Position numbers and translations under genes: made by a program. This document shows, in pieces, positions 9,041-19,610 of a stretch of DNA of 64,000 nt. The DNA lies in contig JACXUM010000008.1 of the NCBI GenBank assembly GCA_014763895.1, forward strand, positions 1 through 64,000. Direction: 5' to 3'. A model generated the notes under the pieces. It had not been told where the DNA came from and did no database searches. It was given only the letters and a program-made list of their open reading frames with translations. Origin of the DNA: Campylobacterales bacterium. Its GTDB lineage: Bacteria; Campylobacterota; Campylobacteria; Campylobacterales; Sulfurovaceae. Positions within the stretch are counted from its first letter, which is position 1, and each line of letters opens with the position of its first letter.

Positions 9041-9098
9041 TGTATTCCTTATTTATCGATTAACTTCTATATATGATACTTGTTACTTGACTTTTGCA

Positions 9099-9854
9099 TT
9101 ACGCTTCTGTCAAGATGATCGCTTTACCGTCAACTACTGCAACCTGGTGCTCATAGTGGCTAGATCTAAGTCCATCCTCACTGACAACAGACCAATCATC
9201 ATCCAAGATCACAGGTTTACCACTTTTGCGACATACCATCGGTTCCAGACAAAAAACCATACCATTCTTGATCTTTGGTCCCTGATTGGGCTTTCCTTCA
9301 AGATAATTTGGGATATTCGGTTCATCATGCGGTTTCGTACCGATACCGTGCCCACAATAATCTCTCAAAGGAACAAATCCACGGGATGTAATAAAATCCT
9401 CAAGAATTTTTGTCAACTCTTTAAAACGCATTCCCTCTTTGATCGAAGCGATCGCATGGTAAAGTGCATCTTTAGAACAGGCGATCAACGCCTCATCTTC
9501 TCTTGAGATTTTACCGATTGGCATGGTGATTGCTGCATCACCATAATAGCCATCCACCTTTGCACCAATGTCAAGACCGAGGATATCACCTTCTTTAACG
9601 ATGGTGTCATCGGGTACACCATGAATACATACTTCATTAAGAGAAGTACACACCGAACCGGTAAAACCGTAAAGACCCTTAAAGGAAGGTTCTGCCCCAT
9701 GCTCCCTGATGAAAGCTTCGCCTAAAGCATCGATCTCTTTGAGTGTCATTCCCGGCTTGATAGTATTTTGAAGATATTGAAGTGTTTTACCGACAATCTC
9801 GCCAGCTTTTCTAAGCTTGGCGATCTCGTTTGGTTTTCTAATAGCAATAGCCAT
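9099..9854 (-). CDS. map: Methionine aminopeptidase type I
   Basis: 251 residues. It removes the initiator methionine from nascent proteins. Metal ligands are seen in LGLDIGAKVDGYYGDAA (two Asp), GHGIGTKPHDEPNIPNY (His), CLEPM (Glu) and YEHQVAV (Glu). The ATG overlaps the secY stop by one base. No N-terminal extension is present. Confidence 0.98.
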   Translation of the reverse strand: MAIAIRKPNEIAKLRKAGEIVGKTLQYLQNTIKPGMTLKEIDALGEAFIREHGAEPSFKGLYGFTGSVCTSLNEVCIHGVPDDTIVKEGDILGLDIGAKVDGYYGDAAITMPIGKISREDEALIACSKDALYHAIASIKEGMRFKELTKILEDFITSRGFVPLRDYCGHGIGTKPHDEPNIPNYLEGKPNQGPKIKNGMVFCLEPMVCRKSGKPVILDDDWSVVSEDGLRSSHYEHQVAVVDGKAIILTEA

Positions 9855-11116
9855 TATAGACCTACATTGCCCAATATATCATACTGGTTCATCGTTCTTT
9901 GTGCTTCAATCTTTCTCATCGTATCAAGAGCAACTTGTACGATAATCAGAACCGAAACACCGCCGAAATAAAAGCTCGCACCCATTCCGCTGATTAGCAA
10001 GAACGGTACCGTTGAAACGATCGCAAGATAAACCGCGCCCGATCCTGTCAGCCTGCTTGCCACTTCATTCAAGAACTCTTTGGTGTGTTCTCCAGGTCTT
10101 ACACCCGGAATGAATCCACCCTGTCTCTTTAAATTGTCGGCGATATCTTTTGCATTAAATGCAATCGACGCATAAAAGAATGCAAAGAACATGACCAAAA
10201 TAAATGTAGCTACGTTAAATACGATTCCACCCGGTGACAATGCATCGGCAATCGCGGTCATCCAAGGATGCGTGCTTGCCTGAAGCATTGTCAACGGAAA
10301 CATCAAAATAGCAGAAGCAAAGATCGGAGGGATAACCCCAGAAAGGTTTACTTTGATTGGGATATAGTTCATCACTCTTTTGCTCTGATTTTGCATAATC
10401 GTCTTCCTGGAATACGAGATAGGTACCCTTCTCTCTCCCAGTTCAACATAGATAATAGCGAGTATCGTAACCAAAATGATGGCCAAAATACCCAATACAA
10501 CCAAGAAATTGATCTCCCCTGCATTCAATGCTTTGACCGTATTAGAGATCGCTGAAGGCAATCCTGATACGATACCTGCAAAAATAATCAAAGAGATACC
10601 GTTACCGATACCTTTTTGCGTGATCTGTTCACCGATCCACATCAATAGCATGGTACCTGTCAACATCGAGAAGGTTGCCAATAATGTAAACATCATCGGA
10701 TCGATCATTACCGCACTTTCACCTGCACGTCCGGTCATGCTCTGAAGCCCCATTGAAACCCCGACAGCCTGTACAACGGTGATAAAAATTGTAAAATAAC
10801 GAATGATCTGCATATATTTTTGCATACCGTCACGTTCTTTTTTCATTTGTCCGAGTGCTGGGAATGTAGCTGCAAGAAGTTCCATAACGATGGAAGCAGT
10901 AATGTAAGGCATAATACCTAGGGAGATGATACTTAAACGCTCTACAGCGCCGCCACTGAACATATTGGCCAATCCCAAAGCATTGTTTGAATTGTTATCA
11001 AAGAATTCCTTGATAACATTCAAATCAACACCAGGTGTCGGGATGTAAGCTAAAACTCTATACGCAAAAAGGAATCCTAATGTGATCAGGATTTTTTGAG
11101 TTAAAGCGTTTCCCAT
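9854..11116 (-). CDS. secY: Preprotein translocase channel subunit SecY
   Basis: 420 residues from MGNALTQKILITLGFLF; the frame is open for 23 more codons upstream, but these overlap rplO and lack family similarity, while the chosen ATG lies one base after the rplO stop. Ten membrane segments can be traced. The plug region, AYIPTPGVD, and the cytoplasmic loop GGFIPGVRPGE are conserved. It forms the inner-membrane protein-conducting pore with SecE and SecG. Confidence 0.97.
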   Translation of the reverse strand: MGNALTQKILITLGFLFAYRVLAYIPTPGVDLNVIKEFFDNNSNNALGLANMFSGGAVERLSIISLGIMPYITASIVMELLAATFPALGQMKKERDGMQKYMQIIRYFTIFITVVQAVGVSMGLQSMTGRAGESAVMIDPMMFTLLATFSMLTGTMLLMWIGEQITQKGIGNGISLIIFAGIVSGLPSAISNTVKALNAGEINFLVVLGILAIILVTILAIIYVELGERRVPISYSRKTIMQNQSKRVMNYIPIKVNLSGVIPPIFASAILMFPLTMLQASTHPWMTAIADALSPGGIVFNVATFILVMFFAFFYASIAFNAKDIADNLKRQGGFIPGVRPGEHTKEFLNEVASRLTGSGAVYLAIVSTVPFLLISGMGASFYFGGVSVLIIVQVALDTMRKIEAQRTMNQYDILGNVGL

Positions 11117-11117
11117 C

Positions 11118-11516
11118 TTATTTTCCGCTTGTTGTAACAGCTTCGTCTTTGATTTTAGAAGCAAGATCTCTCGCGCTTGCACCAATCAATTTAACTCTCG
11201 TTACTGTTTTTTGTAACTTGTGTACTGATTTGATACTTTCTAGAGTGATCTCTGAAAGTTCAGCAATCGCTTTGATTCTCTCAACATTAATTACATAAGG
11301 TTTTTCGATATGAGATACGAAACCTACCTTTGGCAATCTTCTGTAAAGTGGCTGCTGTCCACCTTCAAAACCTCTTTTGTGGTTGTAACCAGCCCTTGCT
11401 TTTTGACCTTTGTTACCTTTTCCTGCAGTTTTACCTGTTCCAGAACCTTGACCACGTCCAATTCTTTTTCTTTCTTTAATTGAACCCGGAGCAGGTTGTA
11501 AATTATGTAAACTCAT
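11118..11516 (-). CDS. rplO: 50S ribosomal protein L15
   Basis: 132 residues. The glycine/arginine-rich N-terminal extension ([20 protein letters not shown]) and [18 protein letters not shown] are typical. rpmD (L30), which lies between rpsE and rplO in many bacteria, is absent here: rpsE ends ten bases upstream. Confidence 0.98.
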   Translation of the reverse strand: MSLHNLQPAPGSIKERKRIGRGQGSGTGKTAGKGNKGQKARAGYNHKRGFEGGQQPLYRRLPKVGFVSHIEKPYVINVERIKAIAELSEITLESIKSVHKLQKTVTRVKLIGASARDLASKIKDEAVTTSGK

Positions 11517-11526
11517 ATTTTACCCC

Positions 11527-11970
11527 TTACGCTTTAATTCTAGTAAGTGCTTGGATTGTTGCTCTTACTAGGTTGTTTGGATTGTTTGAACCGATTGATT
11601 TGCTAAGAACATCTTGGATCCCTGCAAGTTCAAGTACTGGTCTCGCAGCACCGCCGGCGATGATCCCTGTACCTTCGCTTGCCGGTCTAAGTACGATTCT
11701 GCTTGCATTGAATTTATGTTCAATGTCATGAGCAATAGTTGTACCCTTGATGTTTACCGTTACAAGGTTCTTATGTGCATCATCCACAGCTTTTTTGATC
11801 GCATCAGGAACTTCTTTGGCTTTACCAAATCCGTATCCTACTGTACCGTTTTTGTCACCGATAACGACAAGAGCAGTAAATCTAAATCTTCTACCGCCCT
11901 TTACAACTTTAGTAACACGCCCGATGTTTACGATTACTTCTTCAAATTCTCTTTCAATAGTTTCCATCAT
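11527..11970 (-). CDS. rpsE: 30S ribosomal protein S5
   Basis: 147 residues. N-terminal dsRNA-binding-like domain ([20 protein letters not shown]) and C-terminal half with [19 protein letters not shown]. Two consecutive ATGs are available; AAGGA is three bases from the first and six from the second, so the real start may be at 11967. Confidence 0.98.
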   Translation of the reverse strand: MMETIEREFEEVIVNIGRVTKVVKGGRRFRFTALVVIGDKNGTVGYGFGKAKEVPDAIKKAVDDAHKNLVTVNIKGTTIAHDIEHKFNASRIVLRPASEGTGIIAGGAARPVLELAGIQDVLSKSIGSNNPNNLVRATIQALTRIKA

Positions 11971-11976
11971 GCTTCC

Positions 11977-12333
11977 TTAAAACTTAATTCCAGCTTCTCT
12001 AAGTGCATCTGCAAAAGAGGCAACAACACCGTGGTAAAGGTAACCATTTCTGTCAAATACAACGCTGTCGATATTTTTAGAAGCAAGATTTTTAGCCATC
12101 TCTGCAGCTACTTTCTTCACATCTTCTTTGTTCGCTTTAAGTCCAAGCTTTCTTCCATCGGCAGATGCCAATGTTGCACCAGCGTTGTCATCGATCGCTT
12201 GTGCATAGAAATGCTTATTAGACTTGAATACAGTCAATCTTGGCATCTCTGCAGAACCGAAGATCTTTCCTCTAACTCTAGCTTTTCTTTGAGTGCGAAG
12301 TTGATTTTTTCTTTTCTGAATACTTTTTAACAT
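11977..12333 (-). CDS. rplR: 50S ribosomal protein L18
   Basis: 118 residues, beginning with a basic tail ([21 protein letters not shown]) and continuing [18 protein letters not shown]; binds 5S rRNA with L5. Usual position between rplF and rpsE. Confidence 0.98.
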   Translation of the reverse strand: MLKSIQKRKNQLRTQRKARVRGKIFGSAEMPRLTVFKSNKHFYAQAIDDNAGATLASADGRKLGLKANKEDVKKVAAEMAKNLASKNIDSVVFDRNGYLYHGVVASFADALREAGIKF

Positions 12334-12342
12334 CTCTCACTC

Positions 12343-12882
12343 CTACTTTTTACCAGCTGATTTACCAGCTTTTCTGATAATAGTCTCATCAGAATATTTA
12401 ACACCTTTACCTTTGTATGGTTCTGGCGGTCTGAATCCTCTGATCTCTGCAGCAACTTGACCCACTACTTGTTTGTCTGTACCTTCTACCGTGATGACGT
12501 TCTTTTCAACGCTGATGTTAATACCTGCCGGGATTTCATAAGGAACTTCGTGAGAGAATCCAAGCTGAAGTGTAAGTACATTTCCAGCTACAGCTGCTCT
12601 GTAACCAACACCGTTGATCTCCAAAGATTTTTTGAATCCTTGATCCAACCCGGTAATGATATTGTCAAAAAGCGCTCTGTATGTTCCCCAGAACGCTGAA
12701 TCTTGTTTACCATCGCCGATCTTTGAGAAAGTTACTTCGTTACCATCGATACTGATTCCTACTCTTCCGTAAGTCTCAAGTCTTTTCTCAAGATTGCCTT
12801 TTTTAGCGATGAGAGTCGTACCGTCCAGTGATACTTCGATACCACTTGCCACAGTTACTGGTCTTTTTCCTATTCTTGACAT
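12343..12882 (-). CDS. rplF: 50S ribosomal protein L6
   Basis: 179 residues, [17 protein letters not shown] at the start and the diagnostic [15 protein letters not shown] near the C-terminus; two repeated L6 domains. It sits near the sarcin-ricin loop at the factor-binding site. Confidence 0.98.
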   Translation of the reverse strand: MSRIGKRPVTVASGIEVSLDGTTLIAKKGNLEKRLETYGRVGISIDGNEVTFSKIGDGKQDSAFWGTYRALFDNIITGLDQGFKKSLEINGVGYRAAVAGNVLTLQLGFSHEVPYEIPAGINISVEKNVITVEGTDKQVVGQVAAEIRGFRPPEPYKGKGVKYSDETIIRKAGKSAGKK

Positions 12883-12892
12883 TCTTTCTTCC

Positions 12893-13288
12893 TTACCAAA
12901 TACTACAGATTACTTCGCCACCGATACCACGTTTGAACGCTTCATCGTTTGCAAGTATACCTTGGCTTGTAGATACAACCAAAGTACCATATCCGTTTTT
13001 AAATGTTTTAATTTCATCTTTACCTTTGTGAATACGTCTACCAGGCTTAGATATTCTTTTGATCTCATTGATCACGCTTTTTTCTTTGTCATCGTATTTA
13101 AGAACAACTTGGATCGTTTTTTTGTTCCCGTCTTCCAATACTTTATAGCTATCAATATAACCTTTGTTGGCAAAGATAGCTACAGTTGCTTCAATCGTGT
13201 TAGAGTGAAGAAGTGTGGTTACGTCTAGTCTTCTTTGAGCAGCATTTCTTAAACGAGTAAGAGAGTCTGCAATAATATCTGTCATCAT
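12893..13288 (-). CDS. rpsH: 30S ribosomal protein S8
   Basis: 131 residues: [17 protein letters not shown] at the start and GGEVICSIW at the end. A second ATG three bases in could serve as start. In E. coli S8 represses the spc operon at the rplE start; no equivalent RNA fold was checked here. Confidence 0.98.
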   Translation of the reverse strand: MMTDIIADSLTRLRNAAQRRLDVTTLLHSNTIEATVAIFANKGYIDSYKVLEDGNKKTIQVVLKYDDKEKSVINEIKRISKPGRRIHKGKDEIKTFKNGYGTLVVSTSQGILANDEAFKRGIGGEVICSIW

Positions 13289-13303
13289 CTTTTATTCTCC
13301 TCC

Positions 13304-13489
13304 TTACCAGCTAGCTTTACGTAGACCAGGGATTAATCCCTCGTTAGCCATTTTTCTTAGACACACACGGCAAATACCGAAATCTCTATATACAGAATGT
13401 GGTCTACCGCAAATGCTACATCTTGTATAAGCCTGTGTAGAGAACTTTGGTTTTCTCTTCTGCTTAGCGATCATTGATTTCTTTGCCAT
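13304..13489 (-). CDS. rpsN: 30S ribosomal protein S14, zinc-binding short form
   Basis: 61 residues (type Z). [20 protein letters not shown] carries the four zinc cysteines. Its ATG overlaps the rplE stop by one base. Confidence 0.98.
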   Translation of the reverse strand: MAKKSMIAKQKRKPKFSTQAYTRCSICGRPHSVYRDFGICRVCLRKMANEGLIPGLRKASW

Positions 13490-14034
13490 TAGTTTCTCCC
13501 TTTAGCGAAAGGCATACCAAGCTTTTCTAAAAGCGTGAATGCTTGTTTGTCATCTTCAACGTTTGTAACGATCGTGATGTTCATGCCGTGTGTTTTGATA
13601 ATTTTATCATACACAACTTCCGGGAACATCAATTGCTCTTGAAGACCGAAGTTATAGTTACCTCTACCGTCAAACCCTTTTCTTGGCACACCTCTAAAGT
13701 CTTTCACTCTTGGAAGTGCGATAGAAACAAGTTTGTCTAAGAAGTTATACATATTTGCACCTCTAAGTGTTACCTTGATACCACTTGGGCTTCCTTCTCT
13801 TGCTTTAAAACCAGCAACTGACTTTTTCGCGTTTACGATCACTGCTTTTTGTCCTGCGATCAAAGAGATAGTGTCTGCCATATTCTGGATCAGTTTACTA
13901 TCTTTACCTTCTTCACCGGCACCGACAGAGATAACGATTTTTTCAAGCTTCGGAGTCTGCATCGCATTCACAATTCCGCACTCTTCTCTAAGTGCAGGAG
14001 CGATGTCATTGTACTTTTGCTTCATTCTATTCAT
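13489..14034 (-). CDS. rplE: 50S ribosomal protein L5
   Basis: 181 residues, with [37 protein letters not shown] and [16 protein letters not shown]; 5S rRNA binding. A second ATG (MKQKYND) three codons in is an alternative start. Confidence 0.98.
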   Translation of the reverse strand: MNRMKQKYNDIAPALREECGIVNAMQTPKLEKIVISVGAGEEGKDSKLIQNMADTISLIAGQKAVIVNAKKSVAGFKAREGSPSGIKVTLRGANMYNFLDKLVSIALPRVKDFRGVPRKGFDGRGNYNFGLQEQLMFPEVVYDKIIKTHGMNITIVTNVEDDKQAFTLLEKLGMPFAKGRN

Positions 14035-14038
14035 AGGA

Positions 14039-14272
14039 TTAGCCCTCTACTTTTTTTACGTTAGAAACATGGATCGGCATCTCTTTGTTGACAAATCCAC
14101 CCTCTTTATTTTGTTCGCTTGGCTTAACAGCTTTTTTAACCATTTTACAGCCTGCAACGATTACGGCATCTTTTTTAGGCAATACTTGGAGAACTTCTCC
14201 TGTTTTACCTTTGTCATCACCCGCGATGACCAATACTTTGTCACCTTTTTTGATTTTCAATTTTGTTGCCAT
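14039..14272 (-). CDS. rplX: 50S ribosomal protein L24
   Basis: 77 residues from [18 protein letters not shown], with the KOW motif [17 protein letters not shown]. The frame also has an ATG six bases earlier, but GGAGG is only one base from that codon and seven from the chosen one, which overlaps the rplN stop (TAATG). Confidence 0.96.
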   Translation of the reverse strand: MATKLKIKKGDKVLVIAGDDKGKTGEVLQVLPKKDAVIVAGCKMVKKAVKPSEQNKEGGFVNKEMPIHVSNVKKVEG

Positions 14273-14640
14273 TACCATACCTCCGGTGCAAGTGATACAA
14301 TTTTCATAAAACCTGCATATCTTGTTTCACGACTTACTGGGCCGAAGATACGAGTACCTATTGGCTCTCTTTTGTCATCGATGATTACTGCTGCGTTGTC
14401 GTCAAATCTAATCAAAGATCCGTTTTCTCTTTGGATCTCTTTTTTTGTTCTTACAACAACTGCTTTAACCACTTTCCCTTTTTTTACTTTACCTGTAGGA
14501 AGCGCTTTTTTAACAGATGCGATAATAACATCACCTACTGAAGCGTATCTTCTTTTTGATCCGCCCAATACTTTAATACACATTACTTCTTTTGCTCCGC
14601 TGTTGTCAGCGACATTCAATCTTGTAAACGCCTGAATCAT
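14272..14640 (-). CDS. rplN: 50S ribosomal protein L14
   Basis: 122 residues, [20 protein letters not shown] at the start and [21 protein letters not shown] near the end. Start overlaps the rpsQ stop by one base. Confidence 0.98.
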   Translation of the reverse strand: MIQAFTRLNVADNSGAKEVMCIKVLGGSKRRYASVGDVIIASVKKALPTGKVKKGKVVKAVVVRTKKEIQRENGSLIRFDDNAAVIIDDKREPIGTRIFGPVSRETRYAGFMKIVSLAPEVW

Positions 14641-14888
14641 TAGATTTCTCCTCTCTTGACAACTTCAAGAAGTCTGAAACTTTTGGTTTTAGATAGCGGT
14701 CTACACTCGATCGCGCTAATCGTATCACCAACATTCACAACATTTGATTCATCATGAACAAGATATTTTTTAAATCTTTTTACTGTTTTGTGATATCTTG
14801 GGTGAAGAACTCTTCTCTCAACCAAAACAGTCGCTGTTTTATCACCAGCCTTTTTAATCACTGTTCCTGTAATTTGTCTTTTTGGCAT
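14640..14888 (-). CDS. rpsQ: 30S ribosomal protein S17
   Basis: 82 residues, OB fold: [35 protein letters not shown] and [16 protein letters not shown]. Binds 16S rRNA early in assembly. Confidence 0.98.
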   Translation of the reverse strand: MPKRQITGTVIKKAGDKTATVLVERRVLHPRYHKTVKRFKKYLVHDESNVVNVGDTISAIECRPLSKTKSFRLLEVVKRGEI

Positions 14889-14898
14889 AATTAACCCT

Positions 14899-15090
14899 TT
14901 ACTTCGATCTCACAGCGGTTAATGCTGTTTGGATTCTTGCGATATCTTTTTTCGCTGCTCTCAACTCTGCAGTATTTGTCAACTGCATTGTTTTCAATTT
15001 TGCATTGAGCGTAAATATTTCAAGCTTTTTCTCTTTTAGCATAGCCAAAAGTTCTGCTTCGCTCTTATCTTTAATATCAATATAATTCAT
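14899..15090 (-). CDS. rpmC: 50S ribosomal protein L29
   Basis: 63 residues, helical hairpin; [22 protein letters not shown] is the conserved second helix region. The ATG lies inside the end of rplP (14-base overlap) with AAAGGATAGTA ahead of it. Confidence 0.97.
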   Translation of the reverse strand: MNYIDIKDKSEAELLAMLKEKKLEIFTLNAKLKTMQLTNTAELRAAKKDIARIQTALTAVRSK

Positions 15091-15502
15091 TACTATCCTT
15101 TGCAGTGATGATTTTACATTTGAACGGCATTTTATGAATTGCTAGTGTCAACGCTTCTCTTGCTAGAGATTCTTCAACTCCCGCCATTTCAAAGATGATT
15201 CTTCCAGGCTTAACGTTCATAACCCACTTCTCAACACCACCTTTACCTTTACCCATTCTGGTTTCTAGCGGCTTTGCAGTCAATGGTTTGTCTGGGAATA
15301 CTCTGATCCAAGTTTTACCTTGTCTACTGATTCTACGTGTCATTGTGATACGTGCTGCTTCGATCTGTCTAGAATCGATTCTACCAGCTTCTACAGCTTT
15401 GATTGCGATCTCACCGAACTCGATCTTGTTACCTCTGAAAGACATACCGCGGTTACGGCCTTTTTGCTGCTTTCTCCATTTGGTTCTTTTAGGCATCAAC
15501 AT
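15077..15502 (-). CDS. rplP: 50S ribosomal protein L16
   Basis: 141 residues: [17 protein letters not shown], then [17 protein letters not shown], lining the A site. The family start is MLMPKR.; ATG at 15502 follows the rpsC stop by two bases. Confidence 0.98.
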   Translation of the reverse strand: MLMPKRTKWRKQQKGRNRGMSFRGNKIEFGEIAIKAVEAGRIDSRQIEAARITMTRRISRQGKTWIRVFPDKPLTAKPLETRMGKGKGGVEKWVMNVKPGRIIFEMAGVEESLAREALTLAIHKMPFKCKIITAKDSNELY

Positions 15503-15504
15503 GA

Positions 15505-16203
15505 TTATTCACCTCTTTTTCTAGATGGTCTTTTACCACCTTTTTTCTCTTCTTGTGGCTCTGCCTGGATACCTTTTGCAAGGACTTCACCTTTAAATAT
15601 CCATACTTTAACACCGATGATTCCGTATGTAGTATGAGCTTCTGCAAAACCATAATCAATTTTAGCTCTAAGTGTATGTAGAGGCACTCTACCCTCTAGG
15701 TACCACTCAGTTCTTGCCATTTCAGCTCCACCAAGACGTCCAGATACAGAGATCTTAATCCCTTTTGCACCAGATTTCAATGCACCCTGGATTACTTTTT
15801 TCATCGCTCTTCTGAAAGCTACCCTTCTTTCAAGCTGAGTTGCTACGTTTTCAGCAGCCAATTGCGCTGAAGCTTGTGGACGCTTCTCTTCTTTGATGTT
15901 AAGCGCTACTTCTTTGCTAAGCATGTTTGACAATGTAGTCTTTAGTTTTTCGATATCTGCACCTTTTTTACCGATGATGATACCAGGACGAGCAGTTACG
16001 ATACTAACTCTTAGTTTTTTAGCTGTTCTTTCGATGATGATATTAGAAACACCTGCGTAGAAAAGCTCTTTTTTCAAGTACTTTCTGATTTTGTAATCTT
16101 CAGCAATGAACTCAGACGCTCTACCTTTAGCCGGGAACCATCTTGACTCCCAGTTTCTGTTGATTCCAAGTCTAAGACCTATTGGATTGACTTTTTGTCC
16201 CAT
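15505..16203 (-). CDS. rpsC: 30S ribosomal protein S3
   Basis: 232 residues from [16 protein letters not shown]. The open frame runs nine codons further upstream into rplV, but the universal S3 start and the one-base gap to rplV fix the start at 16203. KH domain [14 protein letters not shown] and C-terminal domain [20 protein letters not shown] are present; S3 forms part of the mRNA entry helicase. Confidence 0.97.
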   Translation of the reverse strand: MGQKVNPIGLRLGINRNWESRWFPAKGRASEFIAEDYKIRKYLKKELFYAGVSNIIIERTAKKLRVSIVTARPGIIIGKKGADIEKLKTTLSNMLSKEVALNIKEEKRPQASAQLAAENVATQLERRVAFRRAMKKVIQGALKSGAKGIKISVSGRLGGAEMARTEWYLEGRVPLHTLRAKIDYGFAEAHTTYGIIGVKVWIFKGEVLAKGIQAEPQEEKKGGKRPSRKRGE

Positions 16204-16204
16204 A

Positions 16205-16534
16205 TTAAGCGTCCTCCCCTTTTTTACCAACTTCTACCAAAATGTGTGATGTTGGCTTCATGATTCTAGATGCAGTACCTCTTGCTCTTGGTCTGAATCT
16301 TTTCATTACTGCTGCTTTGTCTACTCTACAAGAAGTGATCACAACTTCCTCTGGTTCATAGTCACCGTTTGCAACTGCAGAAGCAATCACTTTAGAGATG
16401 ATTCCAGCTGCTTTGTTCGGCATAAATTCAAGACTTGCAAGTGCAAGCTCTGCATTCATCCCTTGAACTTCTTTCGCAATCAATCTCGCTTTTGTAGGTG
16501 ATACTCTAACGAATCTTAATAGTGCTCTACTCAT
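16205..16534 (-). CDS. rplV: 50S ribosomal protein L22
   Basis: 109 residues, [20 protein letters not shown] and the tunnel-lining hairpin [17 protein letters not shown]. One base separates it from rpsS. Confidence 0.98.
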   Translation of the reverse strand: MSRALLRFVRVSPTKARLIAKEVQGMNAELALASLEFMPNKAAGIISKVIASAVANGDYEPEEVVITSCRVDKAAVMKRFRPRARGTASRIMKPTSHILVEVGKKGEDA

Positions 16535-16535
16535 C

Positions 16536-16814
16536 TTAACCTACCTTCTTCTGAACTGAGCCTTTGTGGCCCTTGAATGTTCTTGTTGGCGCAAATTCAC
16601 CAAGTTTGTAACCTACGTGGTTTTCGGTTACGAATACTGGTACGAATTGTCTACCATTATGTACATTGATAGTCAAACCGATGAACTCAGGGAAAATCAC
16701 AGATCTTCTTGACCAAGTTTTGATTGGTTTGTTCGAACCTTCTTCTTTTGCTTTCAATACTTTTTTCATTAGGTGACCATCAATAAATGGACCTTTTTTT
16801 GTCGATCTTGCCAT
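16536..16814 (-). CDS. rpsS: 30S ribosomal protein S19
   Basis: 92 residues: [55 protein letters not shown]. 30S head protein near the 50S bridge. Confidence 0.98.
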   Translation of the reverse strand: MARSTKKGPFIDGHLMKKVLKAKEEGSNKPIKTWSRRSVIFPEFIGLTINVHNGRQFVPVFVTENHVGYKLGEFAPTRTFKGHKGSVQKKVG

Positions 16815-16823
16815 TTTAGCCCC

Positions 16824-17651
16824 TTATTTCTTTCTTCTTGAGATAATAAGCTTATCGCTAGCTTTTTTCTTACGTGTCTTATAACCTTTAGTTGGCATAC
16901 CCCAAGGAGAAACCGGATGTCCTGAAGAACCTGTTTTACCTTCACCACCACCATGCGGGTGATCTACCGGGTTCATCGCCGAACCTCTTGTCTGAGGTCT
17001 GATACCAAGGTGTCTGCTTCTTCCTGCTTTACCGATAACGATGTTCGCGAAATCCTCGTTTCCAACGGCACCAATTGTTGCAAGACATTCACCAAGGATA
17101 TATCTCATTTCACCAGATGGGAGTCTAAGAGAAACGTATTTACCATCTCTACCCATAATCTGAGCATAACCACCAGCTGATCTTGCCATTTGACCACCAC
17201 GGCCAGGGTTAATTTCGATGTTGTGTACCAATGTACCAACAGGAATGCTTTTAAGTTTCATTGCATTACCCGTTTTGATATCAAGTCCAGCTTCTGCTGA
17301 CATGATCTTATCACCAACGTTCAAACCTTTTGGCTGAAGAACATATCTTCTATCGCCATCTGCATATTTAACAAGACAGATTCTACAGTTTCTGTATGGA
17401 TCGTATTCGACTGTTGCTACTGTCCCTTCGATACCGAATTTGTTTCTTTTGAAATCGATAATTCTGTAAAGTTTTTTCGCACCGGCTTCTTTATGTCTTG
17501 ACGTGATTCTACCGTTGTTATTTCTACCTGCTGCTGCCGGTAATTTTACAAGTAGACTTCTTACACTTGCTTTAGCCGTGATGTCACCGCTATCAAGGTT
17601 TGTCATATAACGACGCGAAGGTGTGGTTGGTTTATATGATTTAATTGCCAT
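16824..17651 (-). CDS. rplB: 50S ribosomal protein L2
   Basis: 275 residues. Contains the peptidyl-transferase-proximal [18 protein letters not shown] motif with the conserved histidine, and the N-terminal [16 protein letters not shown] region. Normal length. Confidence 0.99.
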   Translation of the reverse strand: MAIKSYKPTTPSRRYMTNLDSGDITAKASVRSLLVKLPAAAGRNNNGRITSRHKEAGAKKLYRIIDFKRNKFGIEGTVATVEYDPYRNCRICLVKYADGDRRYVLQPKGLNVGDKIMSAEAGLDIKTGNAMKLKSIPVGTLVHNIEINPGRGGQMARSAGGYAQIMGRDGKYVSLRLPSGEMRYILGECLATIGAVGNEDFANIVIGKAGRSRHLGIRPQTRGSAMNPVDHPHGGGEGKTGSSGHPVSPWGMPTKGYKTRKKKASDKLIISRRKK

Positions 17652-17660
17652 CTTCTATCC

Positions 17661-17942
17661 TTATACCGCTAAACTTTCGATTTTAGCATCTTCAGGAAGC
17701 TTTACATAGAACTTTTTAAGATCAGCCCTTTTACCTTCGATACCTTTAAATCTTTTTACTTTTCCGTTTACTCTCATAGAGTTCACTCTTACCGGGTTAA
17801 TCCCGAAAAACTCTTTGAAAACTTCTTTAAGACCGTTTTTAGTCATTCTTGGAGTTGTTTGAACAACGATGACACCCTCTTCTTGAAGAGTCAAACTCTT
17901 CTCTGTATACATAATTGATTTAATATCTGTAATATCTGCCAT
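17661..17942 (-). CDS. rplW: 50S ribosomal protein L23
   Basis: 93 residues: [38 protein letters not shown]. Docking site for trigger factor and SRP at the tunnel exit. Confidence 0.97.
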   Translation of the reverse strand: MADITDIKSIMYTEKSLTLQEEGVIVVQTTPRMTKNGLKEVFKEFFGINPVRVNSMRVNGKVKRFKGIEGKRADLKKFYVKLPEDAKIESLAV

Positions 17943-17943
17943 C

Positions 17944-18537
17944 TTAACTCTCTTTAGTCAATTTTTCAAATACTGCTTTTTCGATTACGATTGCATGATA
18001 AGCCGCCGCAAGGTAAGCATTAAGCTCATTCTCTTCTACAAGGTATGCATTCTGAAGGTTTCTGAACGCCAAGAAGCTCTTGTCATCGATCATCTCTTTA
18101 ACAACTAAAACATCTCTCTGACCCAAACCGTTTACAAATGCCAATGCGTCTTTTGTCTTACCTGATTCGATAGTAATGTTGTCCACTACAAACAGTTTTT
18201 CATTTGCCACTTTTTCTGCTATTGCATGATAAAGAGCCAATTTCTTTTGTTTTTTGTTCACCTTAAGGTCATAGTTTCTGTTTGTACTTGGACCGAATGC
18301 AACTGCACCACCTGTATAGTGTGGAGCACGAATCGAACCTTGTCTTGCTCTACCGCCGCCTTTTTGTGCAAATGGTTTTTTACCGCCACCGCTAACAGCA
18401 GATCTGTTTTTTACTGCAGCTGTATTTGCTCTCAAGCTTGAAGCATACGCTTTGCAATAAAGATAAAGGTTATGTGGGTGAACTTCCAAGAATGCTTTTG
18501 GTAGGTCACTTGTTTTAATTACTACTGTTTTACTCAT
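17944..18537 (-). CDS. rplD: 50S ribosomal protein L4
   Basis: 197 residues; the tunnel loop carries [20 protein letters not shown]. The ATG overlaps the rplC stop by four bases. In enterobacteria L4 autoregulates the S10 operon; whether it does so here is not shown. Confidence 0.98.
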   Translation of the reverse strand: MSKTVVIKTSDLPKAFLEVHPHNLYLYCKAYASSLRANTAAVKNRSAVSGGGKKPFAQKGGGRARQGSIRAPHYTGGAVAFGPSTNRNYDLKVNKKQKKLALYHAIAEKVANEKLFVVDNITIESGKTKDALAFVNGLGQRDVLVVKEMIDDKSFLAFRNLQNAYLVEENELNAYLAAAYHAIVIEKAVFEKLTKES

Positions 18538-19115
18538 TTAACAATCCTTACCAATCCTCTTGCACCATTGTGTCCAGGGATTGAACCTTTTAATACTAGG
18601 ATGCCGTTTTCAGCGTCGAAAGAAACAACATCATTTTTTACAGTGATTTGCGTGTTACCGTATTGCCCTGGCATTTTTTTACCTGGCTGTACACGACCTG
18701 GCCATTCAGCGTTACCGATAGAACCGATTCTTCTACCGAATCTGTGTCCGTGCTCAGCTGGACCACCACCAAATCCGTGACGTTTCATACCACCCTGGAA
18801 ACCTCTACCTTTAGTGTTCAATGAAGTTTTTACTACAGTTGCTTCAGCAAGTGCTGCAGGATTCAATTCGCCTGCTTCTGTACCTTCAGCTACTTCGATA
18901 GTCATAAACTTGTTGAACTCTTTAGAAACACCGTACTTAGTCTGCTGACCTTCGATGCTCTTGTTTAGTTTTTTACTGCTGTTATACGCTACAAGTGCTT
19001 TTCCGTCTTCTCTCACTTCGCAAACTTTCGCTTCAACGACCTTTAGAAGTGTAACTGGAACACTTGGTACATCAACAGTTCTACTCATACCAATTTTTTC
19101 AACGATAAATTCCAT
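18534..19115 (-). CDS. rplC: 50S ribosomal protein L3
   Basis: 193 residues: [15 protein letters not shown] at the start and the extended loop [20 protein letters not shown], then [15 protein letters not shown], which reaches the peptidyl transferase centre. Confidence 0.98.
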   Translation of the reverse strand: MEFIVEKIGMSRTVDVPSVPVTLLKVVEAKVCEVREDGKALVAYNSSKKLNKSIEGQQTKYGVSKEFNKFMTIEVAEGTEAGELNPAALAEATVVKTSLNTKGRGFQGGMKRHGFGGGPAEHGHRFGRRIGSIGNAEWPGRVQPGKKMPGQYGNTQITVKNDVVSFDAENGILVLKGSIPGHNGARGLVRIVK

Positions 19116-19124
19116 ACTTTACTC

Positions 19125-19436
19125 CTATTTGTCCATTGATCTGATTTCAACTTCGATTTCCGGAGCAAGATCCAACTTCATAAGTGAATCAATAGTATCC
19201 GAAGTCGCTGAAACGATGTCGATCATTCTTCCATGAATTCTGATCTCAAATTGCTCACGGCTGTCTTTGTTGACGTGTGGCGATCTAAGAACAGTATAAC
19301 GCTTAAGTTTAGTTGGCATTGGAATCGGCCCTCTAATCTCAGCACCTGTACGTTTAACTGCATCTACGATTGCAGCAACTGATCTGTCTAAAACACGATG
19401 ATCATAAGCTTTAAGCTTCAATCTGATTTTTTCCAT
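19125..19436 (-). CDS. rpsJ: 30S ribosomal protein S10
   Basis: 103 residues: [20 protein letters not shown], then [20 protein letters not shown]. First gene of the 29-gene S10-spc-alpha cluster; the ATG lies about 75 bases after a TATAAT box. Confidence 0.98.
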   Translation of the reverse strand: MEKIRLKLKAYDHRVLDRSVAAIVDAVKRTGAEIRGPIPMPTKLKRYTVLRSPHVNKDSREQFEIRIHGRMIDIVSATSDTIDSLMKLDLAPEIEVEIRSMDK

Positions 19437-19516
19437 TTTTACCCTTTAAAAGAACTCGTTAGCTTAGGTGCCTATACACAGGGCTTAATGCCCCCTAACA
19501 TAATTTAGGAACGCGA

Positions 19517-19522
19517 ATTATA
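19517..19522 (-). promoter_or_regulatory. Main -10 box of the S10-spc-alpha cluster
   Basis: The minus strand reads GGATATAATTCGCG about 80 bases ahead of rpsJ. The leader contains a small GGGC/GCCC stem-loop near 19475-19490. No -35 is evident. The divergent ATPase gene begins about 90 bases away. Confidence 0.7.
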
Positions 19523-19610
19523 TCCAAACTTTTCTCCACAGACAATACTTTTTAATTCAAAAATGGTACAATTTCTAAAAAATATTTCCTTTTAAAAAGG
19601 AATGGTTGAG

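Noticed and set aside
9854-11185. Longer SecY start at 11185
   Set aside because: The extra 23 codons lie inside rplO and lack SecY similarity; the ATG at 11116 directly follows the rplO stop.
11517-11526. Missing rpmD (L30) as a deletion
   Set aside because: L30 is also absent in other Campylobacterota, as far as I know, so its absence between rpsE and rplO is normal for the lineage.
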